Assembly: GCA_933228675.1 (NCBI GenBank)
Contig: OW121740.1
Location: 159,150,486 to 159,214,485 of the forward strand
Origin: Stomorhina lunata
Taxonomy: Eukaryota; Arthropoda; Insecta; Diptera; Rhiniidae
Direction of reading: 5' to 3'
Length of the DNA stretch: 64,000 nucleotides
Shown one piece after another: positions 24,241-35,735 of the stretch. Both the position numbers and the translations under genes were made by a program. Every line of letters starts with the position of its first letter. Within the stretch, counting starts at the first letter, position 1. The notes under the pieces are model-generated. The model saw only the letters and a program-made list of their open reading frames with translations, ran no database searches and had not been told where the DNA came from.

Positions 24241-25425
24241 TGTTTCTGAAAATTTACTTCTTATTTCTTTTTTACTGTTTGAATATTTTTTTAACAAATA
24301 AACATATCATTTCCGTCATGAAAACATTTTGATTTTGTTTTCAAAATATTTAAAAAAAAATGTTAAATAAAAGAATATGAACTGCAACGGAAATTAAAAC
24401 ATATTGCAGTCACAAATATTTAAATTTACTTTTATTTATTTATTTAATTGCATAAGTAAAAAAAATAAAAAAACAACAGACGAATATGTCAGTCAAATAC
24501 TGACACTTTTTTCAATATTTGCCCAGTTGAAAACTGTCTGGCTTTTTGTCGTTCTCATTATTTAAAAAATATTTGTAGTCAGGCTTCGAGGAAAGGGTTT
24601 TTGGATAAATTAATGAAATATTTTCAAAATAATGTTTTACTCTTGAATACGTTACAATTTGCTGATATCCTTAATATTCAAATCATAAGTGATTTATTGA
24701 GGTCCTAATTTGAGACATAATTGTAAAATATTGACAACCATTTTAAAAGGCAAACAAATATAAACATATACATTAATATACAAACATATATCCCTATTAC
24801 AAATTAGCTTGAGCAAAATTTGTATATAATCAAACAGTGGGTCACAAGTAAATTGTTTTAATTTATTTTAAAATCACACCAAAGTGCAATAACTCTCCCC
24901 TGTACTACATTCAATATAACATACACAAACATGCATACATACATATGATTATATTATGTATGTACTTTATATACTCAAACATTTTATAACTTTGTCAATT
25001 GTTAATATTTTCTACTCATAAATCAAATTTTCTCACAGCAAGAGATCAACGCCACCACGACTATCAATGTCTATAGTTTCAATCAAAGCGATAGTAGGAA
25101 AAGCGAAACGAAAAAATTAAATTTCCCCAACATAATCATAAATGTAGGAACAACAACAAAAAAATAACACAAAAATGTCTATTAAATAAAGCAAAATACC
25201 GCTATTTACGATTCTAAATGAGATAAATCAAACTTTTGCTCAAATTTACAAAAACATAAATATTCATTCCGCCATCACGGACCGCGGATCCTAGATGATC
25301 ATTCACCCACATACGAAATTAAACAACAAGACGAGTACATTGCTCTCTTAATGATGATCACTACAATGATATTGTAAAAAATTATGTACCAAAATGAAAA
25401 GATGATGCGATAAACTTATTTTATA
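24241..25425. other. Spacer with a possible terminal exon
   Basis: Unique sequence. At 25039 an acceptor-like TTTTCTCACAG is followed by a 43-codon open frame (25039-25167) of less AT-biased composition, then AATAAA at 25185-25190 (see findings). A further less AT-rich stretch (25265-25370) contains CGGACCGCGGATCC but no extended frame. No transposon ends noted. Confidence 0.4.
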
Positions 25426-27600
25426 ATAGCAAATTTTTGAAAATTTTCCTGTAAAAATATGAAATTTTTTAAACGTTTTTTATAAAAATTATAATTTTTT
25501 TAAAAATTTTCTATAAAAACAGTAAATTTTAAAAATATGTCCAAAAACAATAGTACATTTTTAAAAAATTTCCAATAAAAATAGTAAATTTTTTAAAAAA
25601 CTTCTTATCAAAATAGTAATTTTTTTTAAATTTTCCTATAAAAATAGTAAATTTTTTAAAATTTTCTTATAATAGTAGTAAATTCTTGAAAATTTTCGTA
25701 TCAAAATAGGAAATTTTTCAAAAAATTTCGTATGAAATAGGAATTTTTTGAAAATTTTCCTATCAAAATAAGAAATTTTTTCAAAATTTTCATGTAAAAA
25801 TAAAAAATTTTTTCAAAATTTCCTATATGAATAAGATATTTTTTCAAAATTTCCTATAAAAATAAGAAATTTTTAAAAAATTTCCTATAAAAATAAGAAA
25901 TTTTTGAAAAATTTCCTTAAAAATAAGAAATTTTTAAAAATAACACATTTTTGAAAAATTTCGTATAAAAATAAGAAATTTTAAAGAAATTTCGTATAAA
26001 AATAAGAAATTTTTGAAAATTTTCCTATAAAAATAAGAAACTTTTGAAAAATTTCCTATAAAAATAGTAAATTTTTTAAAAATTTTTTATCCAAATAGTA
26101 AATTTTTTAAAAATTTTTTATCAAAATAGTAAATTTTTTAAAAAATTTTTATCAAAAGAGTAAATTTTTCAAAAATTTCCTATAAAAATAAGAAATTTTT
26201 GAAACATTTCCAATAAAAATAAAAAAATTTCCTAAAAAAATAGGAAATTTTTGGTAAATTTCCTTTAAACATAGAAAATTTTTGGAAAATTTCCTATAAA
26301 AAAAAGGAAATTTTTGGAAAATTTCCTATAAAAATAGGAAATTTTAGAAAAATTTCATACAAAAATAGTAAATTTTTGAAAAATTTCCTATAAAAATAAG
26401 AAATTTCTGAAAAATTTCCTATCAAAATAAGAAATTTTAGAAAAAATTCCTATAAAAATAAGAAATTTTTGAAAATTGTCCTATAAAAATAATAAATTTT
26501 TAAACAATTTCCTATAAAAATAAGAAATTTTTAAAAAATTTCCTATAAAAATAAGAAATTTTTGAAAAATTTCCTATAAAAATAATAAATTTTTGAAAAA
26601 TTTCCTATAAAATAGAAAATCTTTGAAAATTTCCTATACAAATAGGAAATTTTTGAAAATTTCCTATAAAAATTGGAAATTTTTGGAAAATTTCCTATAA
26701 AAATAGGAAATTTTTGAAAAATTTCCTATCAAAATAAGAAATTTTATAAAAAATTCCTATAAAAATAAGAAATTTTTCAAAATTTTCCTATAAAAATAGT
26801 AAATTTTTAAACAATTTCCTATCAAAATAAGAAATTTTTGAAAAATTTCCTATAAAAATAAGAAATTTTTGAAAAATTTCCTATAGAAATAAGAAATTTT
26901 AGAAAAATTTTCTATAAAAATAGTAAATTTTTTGGAAAATTTCCTATATAAATGACAAATTTAAAAAAAAAAAATCCTATAAAAATAAGAAATTTTTGAA
27001 AAATTTCCTATTAAAATAAGAAAATTTTAAAAAATTTCCTATAAAAATAAGAAATATTTGAAAAATTTCCTATAAAAATAAGAAATTTTTGGAAAATTTC
27101 CTATAAAAATAACAACTTTTTGAAAAATTTCCTATAAAAATAGAAAATTTTTGAAAAGTTTCCTATAAAAATAAGAAATTGCTTAAAAGTTTGCTATAAA
27201 AATAGTAAATTTTTAAAAAATTTTCTATAAAAACTAAATTTTGAAAAATTTCCTATAAATAGTAAATTTTTGAAATTTGGCTACAAATCATAAATTTTAG
27301 TTACATAAAAAAAATTTCCTATAAAAATAGAAAAATACAAAAATAAGACATTTTTGAAAAATTTACCATAAAAATAGAAAATTTTCGAAAATTTTTTTAT
27401 AAAAATAAAAAAAAATTTTGAAAAATTTCATAAAAAAAAGTAAATTTTTGAAAAATTTCCTATACAAAAAGTAAACTTTTAAAAAATTTCCTATGAAAAT
27501 AGTAAATTTTTAAAAAATTTCCTGTGAAAAACGAAATTTTGAGAAATTTTCTACAAAAGTAAATTTTTGAAATTTTGCTACAAATCATAAATTTTAGTTA
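25426..27600 (+). repeat. 31-bp satellite family, diverged array 5
   Basis: Forward-orientation units (TTTTTGAAAAATTT, CCTATAAAAATAAG or ATAGT) with high divergence throughout and no homogenised core. The left part is dominated by AGTAAATTTTT, the middle by AAGAAATTTTT. Two copies of GCTACAAATCATAAATTTTAG (27280 and 27570) show a local duplication of about 290 bp at the right edge. Confidence 0.9.
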
Positions 27601-28170
27601 CATATCAAGTAATTAAAGTTAAATTTCTTTAAGTGCATCATTTCGTTTGTTTGTAAAAATAGAGTATCTGATATCGTTACATCGTTTTAATTTGTTATAT
27701 GCAATGATTCTGTTTGCATGCAAAATGCATTTAAATCTTCAATAAATAAATTTTACAATACAATCTTTTTTAATATTCCAAATATTTCATGTGAATTACA
27801 ATGACTTATTTGTTTTATTTAATTTTTATTCGAAAACAAATTTTAAAATTTTCCAACTTCCATTTCAATTTCAATGCAATTTATTTATTTGAATATTCAT
27901 TTATTCACCCTTTTTGTTATAATTTTCGTTTTTTTGTAGCAATGTTTATTGCTTATTTCGGCCACTAGAATAGTAGCATTTCATAGTTACCGTCATCACC
28001 AGAAACATGATAATGATGACTATGATGATCATCATCACTTCGTTGTATGATTTTTTTATTGTGATTTATGAATATTTTTGAGGCTTGTTGTTGGGTTGTA
28101 TGTCGGGTACTGCTGAGGTTCAATTATTATTTTTCACCAAAACTTGGAAGAAATACCATGGAAAACTTTC
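27601..28170. other. Spacer, no supported gene
   Basis: Unique sequence. Contains a GATGAT/ATCATC-rich patch (28000-28045) that can pair with itself, and T-rich stretches. No open frame, RNA gene or transposon end recognised. Confidence 0.45.
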
Positions 28171-29850
28171 AAACTTTCTTTAAAACAATTTCCTATAAAA
28201 ATAAGGAATTTTTCAATATTTTCTAATAAAAGTAAGAAATTTTTTCAAAATTTTCTTAAAAATATAAGAAATTTTTTGAAAAATTTCCTACAAAATTAAG
28301 AAAATTTTCAAAAATTTCCTATAAAAAAAAATAAATTTTTGAACAATTTCCTATTAAAAGAAAAAATTTGTGCAATTTTTTTTTTAATAAGAAATTTTTA
28401 AAAAAATTCCTATAAAAGTAAGAAATTTTAAAAAATTTTCTAAAAAAAAAATTAAAAAATTTCATATAAAAATAGAAAAATTTTGAAAAATTTGCTATAA
28501 AAATAGTAATTTTTTGAAAATTTTCTATAAAAATAGTTAAATTTTTAAAAATTTCTTATAAAAATAACAAATTTTTGAAAAATTTTCTATAAAAATAAAA
28601 AATTGTTAGAAAGATTTTTATAAAAATAAGACATTTTTAAACAGATTTTTATAAAAATAAGAAATTTTTAAAAAAATTTTTTATAAAAATAACAGTTTTT
28701 TAAAAAATTCCTATAAAACTAGAAATTTTTTTAAAAATTTTATAGGAAATTTTTGAAAAATTTCCTATCAAAATAGGAAATTTTTGAAAAATTTCCGATA
28801 AAAGTATGAAATTTCCTATAAAAATATGAAATTTTTGAAAAATTTCCTATAAAAATATGAAACTTTTGAAAAATTTCCTATAAAAATATGAAATTTTTGA
28901 AAAATTTCCTATAAAAATATGAAATTTTTGAAAAATTTCCTATAAAAATATGAAATTTTTGAAAAATTTCCTATAAAAATATGAAATTTTTGAAAAATTT
29001 CCTATAAAAATATGAAATTTTTGAAAAATTTCCTATAAAAATATGAAATTTTTGAAAAATTTCCTATAAAAATATGAAATTTTTGAAAAATTTCCTATAA
29101 AAATATGAAATTTTTGAAAAATTTCCTATAAAAATATGAAATTTTTGAAAAATTTCCTATAAAAATATGAAATTTTTGAAAAATTTCCTATAAAAATATG
29201 AAATTTTTGAAAAATTTCCTATAAAAATATGAAATTTTTGAAAAATTTCCTATAAAAATATGAAATTTTTGAAAAATTTCCTATAAAAATATGAAATTTT
29301 TGAAAAATTTCCTATAAAAATATGACATTTTTGAAAAATTTCCTATAAAAATATGAAATTTTTGAAAAATTTCCTATACAAATATGAAATTTTTGAAAAA
29401 TTTCCTTTAAAAATATGAAATTTTTGAAAAATTTCCTTTAAAAATATGAAATTTTTGAAAAATTTCCTATAAAAATATGAAATTTTTGAAAAATTTTCTA
29501 TAAAAATATGAAATTTTTGAAAAATTTCCTATAAAAATATGAAATTTTTGAAAAATTTCCTATAAAAATATGAAATTTTTGAAAAATTTCCTATAAAAAT
29601 ATGAAATTTTTGAAAAATTTCCTATAAAAATATGAAATTTTTGAAAAATTTCCTATAAAAATATGAAATTTTTGAAAAATTTCCTATAAAAATATGAAAT
29701 TTTTGAAAAATTTCCTATAAAAATATGAAATTTTTGAAAAATTTTCTATATTAAAATGAATTTTTTTGAAAAATTTCATATAAAAATAGTCAATTTTTTA
29801 AAAATTTCCTATAAAAATAGTAAATTTTTGGAAAATATATCATACAAAAT
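28171..29850 (+). repeat. 31-bp satellite family, array 6 (ATATG variant)
   Basis: Diverged copies from 28171 to about 28740, then a very uniform core (about 28800-29745) fixed for ATATGAAATTTTTGAAAAA in place of ATAGGAAATTTTTGAAAAA. The G-to-T-G change destroys the CCTAT...ATAGG palindrome arm in nearly every core unit. Two adjacent units carry CCTTTAAAAATATG (29402-29450). The array ends near 29850 in decayed units. Confidence 0.94.
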
Positions 29851-30310
29851 TTAAAAATTTTGAAATTAAAATGAGTTTTCAAATTAGATGGGTGATATTT
29901 AAATACCCAAAGGTGTGTGTATCTATGAACACTTACAAATACATGTGTATATATTTATACATAAAAACTGTTTATGTATTCTTAAATATAAGTGTTTTTA
30001 ACAAAAGCCTAAAATATGAACTTTGTATATTTAGTAAGTGTTTTTTACACTTTTATATCAAAACTAACACAAATACATACGGAGGTATCTACTTAAACGT
30101 ACTACATACATATATATTTTTACATGTTTATGTATATATTAATATACATTTTCATATGTAAAACTATTTAAAGCAAAAAGCATTTACTAAAAATGTACTT
30201 GTATTTTATTTTAGAAATTTTGTTGCTGATGCTGGTCTCTGCCACTGAAAATGATGATAATGATGATGAGGGTGTCTATCTTCTTTTTTTCGGTCATAAT
30301 TACACCCTTG
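29851..30310. other. Spacer, no supported gene
   Basis: Unique AT-rich sequence with ATACATATATA and TATGTATATA microsatellite. The 96-codon open frame at 29871-30161 is dominated by Tyr, Ile, Tyr-Leu and Tyr-Val from TATA/TATG repeats and starts at the very end of the satellite; I do not treat it as a gene. A GATGATAATGATGATGA repeat lies at 30252-30270. Confidence 0.45.
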
Positions 30311-30451
30311 TTTTTATACCCACCATCAAAAAGAATGGGGGGTATATTGAGATTGTCATTCCGTTTGTAATTTCCTTAATATTGGTTCAAAAATCAAAAA
30401 CGATATATATTCTGAATCCTTATGAAATTCTAAGACGATTGAGCTATGTCC

Positions 30452-30497
<46 letters not shown>

Positions 30498-32032
30498 TGA
30501 AATCACGATAACGTCTAAACGAAAAAGCTAGCTAACTGAAACTTAGCAAAAACATTCTTTATCTATGAGAAAATTTTGGTATTGAAATTGGGCAAAATCG
30601 GTTCACATTTAGACATAGCTCCCATACAAAAAACTTACGAAAACAAGCTAAATTTCACCCAAAATACACTTAAATGCCAATAAATCTAAAAGTATAACAG
30701 ATATAACCACTAAATTTGGCACAAGAAAGTCTTATAACAGTGCCAGCCAGTGTGCAAAATTTTGTCACAATCGGTCACTATTTGACCTAGCTCCCATATA
30801 AAAAACTTACGAAAATACAAAAATTCAAAAAGAAAAGGGGATTTATGTCCGTCTGTCCGTCAGATAAAATCGTGATAGCTCCCTAACTACAAGAGCTAGT
30901 AAGACTAAATTAAGCACAAGGAAGTCTTATGTCAATGCCAGCCAGTGTGCAAAATTTTGTTACAATCGGTCACCATTTCACCATAGCTCCCATATAAAAA
31001 ACTTATGCAAACACAAAAATACATAAAGAAAAGGTTGTTTATGTCCGTCTGTCCGTCAGATAAAAGCACGATAGCGCCTTGACGAAAAGAGCTAGAGGGA
31101 CAAAATTTTACAAAAGTATTTTGGATATCTTGAAAAAGATGTGTGTTGAAAATGGACAAAATCGGTTCAAATTTAGTTAGAGCTCCCATATAACCCCGCC
31201 CCGGGAAACACATTAATGCTGATAAATTGAATACAATTGTAATAGCTATGACGATTAAATTTAAAATAGGGAAGTTTTATGCAATTTTTGATCAGTTTAT
31301 CAAATTTTATAGGAATCAGTCCATATTTGACTTTAGCTTTCATGTGAAAAACACTCACGGAAACCAAAAATTTTAGCAAAGGCCAGTTAAAAGCTATTAA
31401 ATTAGAAACTATGATAGCTATGGTCACTAAATTTTGCAAGAATAAGCTCTCTATATATTCCAGCCTGTGTGTAAAATTTTGTTATAATCGGTCAACATTT
31501 GGCTATAATTCTTATATATATAACATCCCCTTTTTATATCTACAATCAAAAAGATTTGGAGGTACATTCAATTTATTAAGATTGCACCTATGAAATTATA
31601 TAGGCATCAATCAATGTTCAGCCCAGACTTTATATATGATGAATGCATTAGGAACTCATAACGAAATATATGGACCTGTCGTATTACTATTAACATGTTT
31701 AGCCTAACTACATATTAATCACAACGAAAAGTATTTAACAACTTATTAATGTAAAACTATACCTGGTTATGAGACCGAATTTTGATCAAAGTAAATACTG
31801 GGGAAACCACTAAAATATTTTTGAATGTTGAACTATAAAGCTACGGAAACCTAATTTAGTCCAAAGGTTTTACCAACAATACCACATAGCTTAGCGACTT
31901 TTCCAGTTTTGGTGCAGATTTTGAATTAGCTGCACCCTTGTAGATATATGAGATATGTTTCTAAATTTAACACAACTTGATGGTGGGTATATAAGATTCG
32001 GCACAGCCGAATATAACACTCTTACTTGTTTT
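30311..32032 (+). mobile_element. DINE-1/HINE-like element A, full-length copy
   Basis: Starts TTTTTATACCCACCATCAAA. A (GTCT)n microsatellite (CCGTCTGTCTGTC, 30448-30495) follows a conserved block containing TTCTGAATCCTTATG. Three related internal segments, each with TGTCCGTCTGTCCGTCAGATA or a close relative and AGCTCCCATATAAAA, run to about 31200, so part of the body is internally repeated. The inverted motif GATGGTGGGTATA lies at 31979-31991, then a hairpin ATTCGGC-ACA-GCCGAAT (31996-32012), then CTTACTTGTTTTT. This matches the HINE plan: 5' end, inverted subterminal copy, 3' hairpin, T-rich end. The open frames inside (one translating the GTCT run as Ser-Val-Cys-Leu repeats) are not genes. 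Confidence 0.7.
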
Positions 32033-32440
32033 TATTTAAAAAAATCCAAAAAACAAATATTTCTACATACTTATATTTTTTTTTTTTATATATTATGATG
32101 ATGAAATCTCCCCTCTATACATAACTACATATTTCAGAGTTTATGATACTACGAGTATTTTTGGTGTCCCAATGTTGTTTAAAATGTAATATATACTAAT
32201 GATTTTACCGACACTTTGTTGTTGTTGGGTTTAAATCATTTAGATTTTTTTTTTGTTTGTTTTGGAATTAGTTAAGTGACCACAATCTAACACTTACACA
32301 TTTAACACATAATTTTTAAGTATGTGGCAAAAAAGTTGGGTGTGAGCGTATTGTAAAACATCATAAGTCATCTTAACGAATATGTCCAAAATTAAGATAA
32401 CATCAAAAGGGAATTTGAAATAAGTTTTTCAAACATTTTT
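32033..32440. other. Spacer, no supported gene
   Basis: Unique AT-rich sequence between element A and the inverted satellite array. No open frame or structural RNA recognised. Confidence 0.45.
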
Positions 32441-34800
32441 AAAAGAATTTTATAAAAATTTCAAATTTTTGCAGAATTTTTTTAAAAAATTTCTTATTTT
32501 TATAGGAATTAAAAAAAAAAAATATAGGATATTTCTTTAAATTTTCTTATTTTTGTAGTAATTTTTTTTTTTAATTTCTTATGTTTAAAGGAATTTTTTC
32601 AAAATTTTTATAGGAAATTTTTCAAAAATTTCTTAATTTTATATTATTTTTTTTTTCATTTCTTATTTTTATAGGGAATTTTTCAAAAATTTCTTATTTT
32701 CATAGGAAATTTTTCAAAAATTTCTTATTTTTATAGGAAATTTTTCAAAAATCTCTCATTTTTTATAGGAAGTTTTTCAAAAATTTTTTATTTTTATAGG
32801 AAATTTTTCCAAAATTTCTTATTTTTATAGGAAATTTTTCAAAAATTTCTTATTTTTAAAGGAAACTTTTAAAAATTTTCTTATTTTTATTGGAAATTTT
32901 TCAAAAATGTATTATTTTTATTGGAAATTTTTCAAAAATTTCTAATTTTTATAGGAAATTTTTGAAAAATTTCTTATTTTTATAGAAAATTTTTCAAAAA
33001 TTTCTTATTTTTATAAGAAATTTTCCAAAAGTTTCTTATTTTTATAGGAAATTTTTAAAAAATTTCTTATTTGTATAGGAAAATTTTCAAAAATTTCTTA
33101 TTTTTACAGGAAATTTTTAAAAAATTTTTATTTTTATAGGAAATATTTCAAAAATTTTTTATATTTGTAGGAAATTTTTCAGAAATTTCTTATTTATATA
33201 GGAAATTTTTCAAAAATTTCTTAATTTTATAGGAAATTTTTCAAAAATTTCAAATTTTTATAGGAAATTTTTCAAAAATTCCTTATTTTTATAAGAAATT
33301 TTCAAAAGTTTCTTATTTTTATAGGAAATTTTTAAAAAATTTCTTATTTGTATAGGAAATTTTTCAAAAATTTCTTATTTTTACAGGAAATTTTTAAAAA
33401 ATTTCTTATTTTTATAGGAAATATTTCAAAAATTTCTTATTTTTATAGGAAATTTTTGAAAAATTTCTTAGTTTTACATTAAATATTTAAAAAAATTTCT
33501 TAGTTTTGTAGGAAATTTTTCATGACTTTCTTATTTTTATAGGAAAATTTTCAAAAATTTCTTATTTTTAAAGGAAATTTTTCATAAAATTCTTATTTTT
33601 ATAGGAAATTTTTAAAAAATTTCTTATATTTATAGGAAATTTTTCAAAATTTTCTTATTTAAATAGGAAATTTTTCAAAAATTTCTTATTTTTATAGGAA
33701 ATTTTTCAAAAATGTCTGCTTTTTGTAAGAAATTTTTCAAAAAAATTCTTATTTTTGTAGGAAATTTTTCACAAGTTTCTTATTTTTATAGGAAATCTTT
33801 CAAAAATTTCTTATTGCTATAAATAAAATATAAATATAAATAAAAATAAATAAATAAATAAAATAAATTTTTCAAATTTTTTTTTATAGAAAATTTTTCA
33901 AAAATTTCTTATTTTTATAGGAAATTTTAAAAATTTCTTATTTTTATAGGAAATTTTTCCAAATTTCTTATTTTGATAGGAAATTTTTCAAAAATTTCTT
34001 ATTTTTGTCGAAAATTTTTCAAAAATTTCTTATTTGTATAGGAAATTTTTCAAAAATTTCCTATTTTTATAGGAATTTTTTCAAAAATTTCTTATTTTTA
34101 CAGGAAATTTTTAAAAAATTTCTTATTTTTATAGGAAATATTTCAAAAATTTCTTATTTTTATAGGAAATTTTTGAAAAATTTCTTAGTTTTACAGAAAA
34201 TATTTTAAAAATTTCTTAGTTTTATAGAAAATTTTTCATAAATTTCTTATTTTTATAGGAAATTTTTCAAAAATTTCTTATTTTTATAGGAAATTTTTAA
34301 AAAATTTCTTATGCTTATATGAAATTTTTTAAAAATTTCTTATTTTTCAAAAATTTCTTATTTTGATAGGAATTTTTTCATAAAATTCTTATTCTTCTTA
34401 GTTTTTCAGAAGTTTCTTATTTTGATAGGAAGTTTTTAAAAAATTTCTTATTTTGATAGGAAATTTTTCAAAATATTCATATTTTTAAGGGAAAATTTTT
34501 CAAAAATTTAATTTTTTTAAGGGAAAATTTTTGAAATTTTCTTAGTTTTATAGGAAATTTGTTTTATAATTTAATATTTTTAAAGGAAATTTTTCAAAAG
34601 TTTCTGATTTTTATAGGAAAATTTTCAATAATTTCTTATTTTTCAGGGAATTTTTTAAAAAATTGTATATATATATATAGGAAATTTTTCAATGATTTCT
34701 TATTTTTATAGAAAATTTTCAAAAATTTCTTATTTTGAAAAGAAAATATTTCAAAAATTCAATAACTTTATAGAATATTTCAAAATTTTTTTCTTTTTAA
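32441..34800 (-). repeat. 31-bp satellite family, array 7 (inverted)
   Basis: Inverted units (TTTTTCAAAAATTTCTTA with TTTTTATAGGAAA). Most units carry TTTCTTATTTTTATAGG, so the homologous forward arm is CCTATAAAAATAAG, the same variant as arrays 1 and 5. Divergence is moderate throughout. An AAATAAATAAATA patch interrupts the array at 33815-33870. A direct block resemblance exists between about 33040-33140 and 33300-33400 (shared AAGTTTCTTATTTTTATAGG and TTTGTATAGG markers), suggesting a duplication of roughly 250 bp. Confidence 0.92.
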
Positions 34801-35735
34801 TAAACTCAAGAAAGTTAGTTACTGATATTTGCTCTATTTAATAATAAATATATATATTATTTTTAAGTTACTAATTAGCTATATAACACCTTCCTTTTTT
34901 CAACTAATTAATTTATATACATTTCATCTTCAGAATAAAAGCCTTTCAAAACAAGTTAAATAGATGCCAAAAAGATTTGAAATACTTAAAAGTGAATAAC
35001 TTCTTGTGTCGATAACGACCTACTGAACTAAAAATTGTTGTCTTTAAAAAATGTCATTCAACAAAAAAAATTCAAAATAAAAAAAAATAAACTAAATGTA
35101 AATATAATTCTTAAAGAAGAAATAAAAGAAAAAATGTATTAAAATAAAAATATACAAAGTAGATACTTGGCATAAATAAAATGTTGTAAGGAAAAGAAAG
35201 TAGAAAATAATAGAAGAAAAAAAGTCAAATAATAAAATAAAGTAAATACAAATATCATACATAACTAGACAACATAGATAGGATTCACACTAATACTTTA
35301 GCAGATTTAGACACACACACAGATGTACTTAAGTATCTAATACGTATAAATGTGTTTTTTATACATAATAATTTACATAGAGGCATACTCGTGTAAAAGT
35401 ACCTTTCTCAACATTTTTTGTATACATGTATACTCTCTCACATGTATGTGTGTATGTATGTAAACAAACAAGTAAATATTATTTGGTATAAAGAATTTGT
35501 ATTCATTTTGTATTGAAGAGGAGGAATCGCACTGATACAATTTGTAACCTTTTCATTAGAATATTTTATATTCTTAAGGTAGAACAAACGATATACAATG
35601 ACAACACAGACGATGTTGTAACGACCCACTAACTGATTGACTTAATGAGACATAATGTACAGTGGGCCAGCAATCATATATGAAATGGAAATAATAACAA
35701 GACTTCTTAACCGATAACTTCATTTTAATAAAATA
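34801..35735. other. Spacer, no supported gene
   Basis: AT-rich unique sequence with ACACACACAGATG and ATGTATGTGTGTATGTATG microsatellites. The minus-strand frame at 35438-35629 has no recognisable domain. An ACAGTGGGCCAGCAATC motif at 35659 resembles a Tc1/mariner-type end but no partner was found. Confidence 0.45.

Noticed and set aside
29871..30161. 96-codon Tyr/Ile-rich frame
   Set aside because: It is produced by TATA/TATG microsatellite and starts at the satellite edge; no domain.
30193..30531. 112-codon frame with SVCLSVCLSVCL repeat
   Set aside because: The repeat is a translation of the (GTCT)n microsatellite within the DINE-1-like element.
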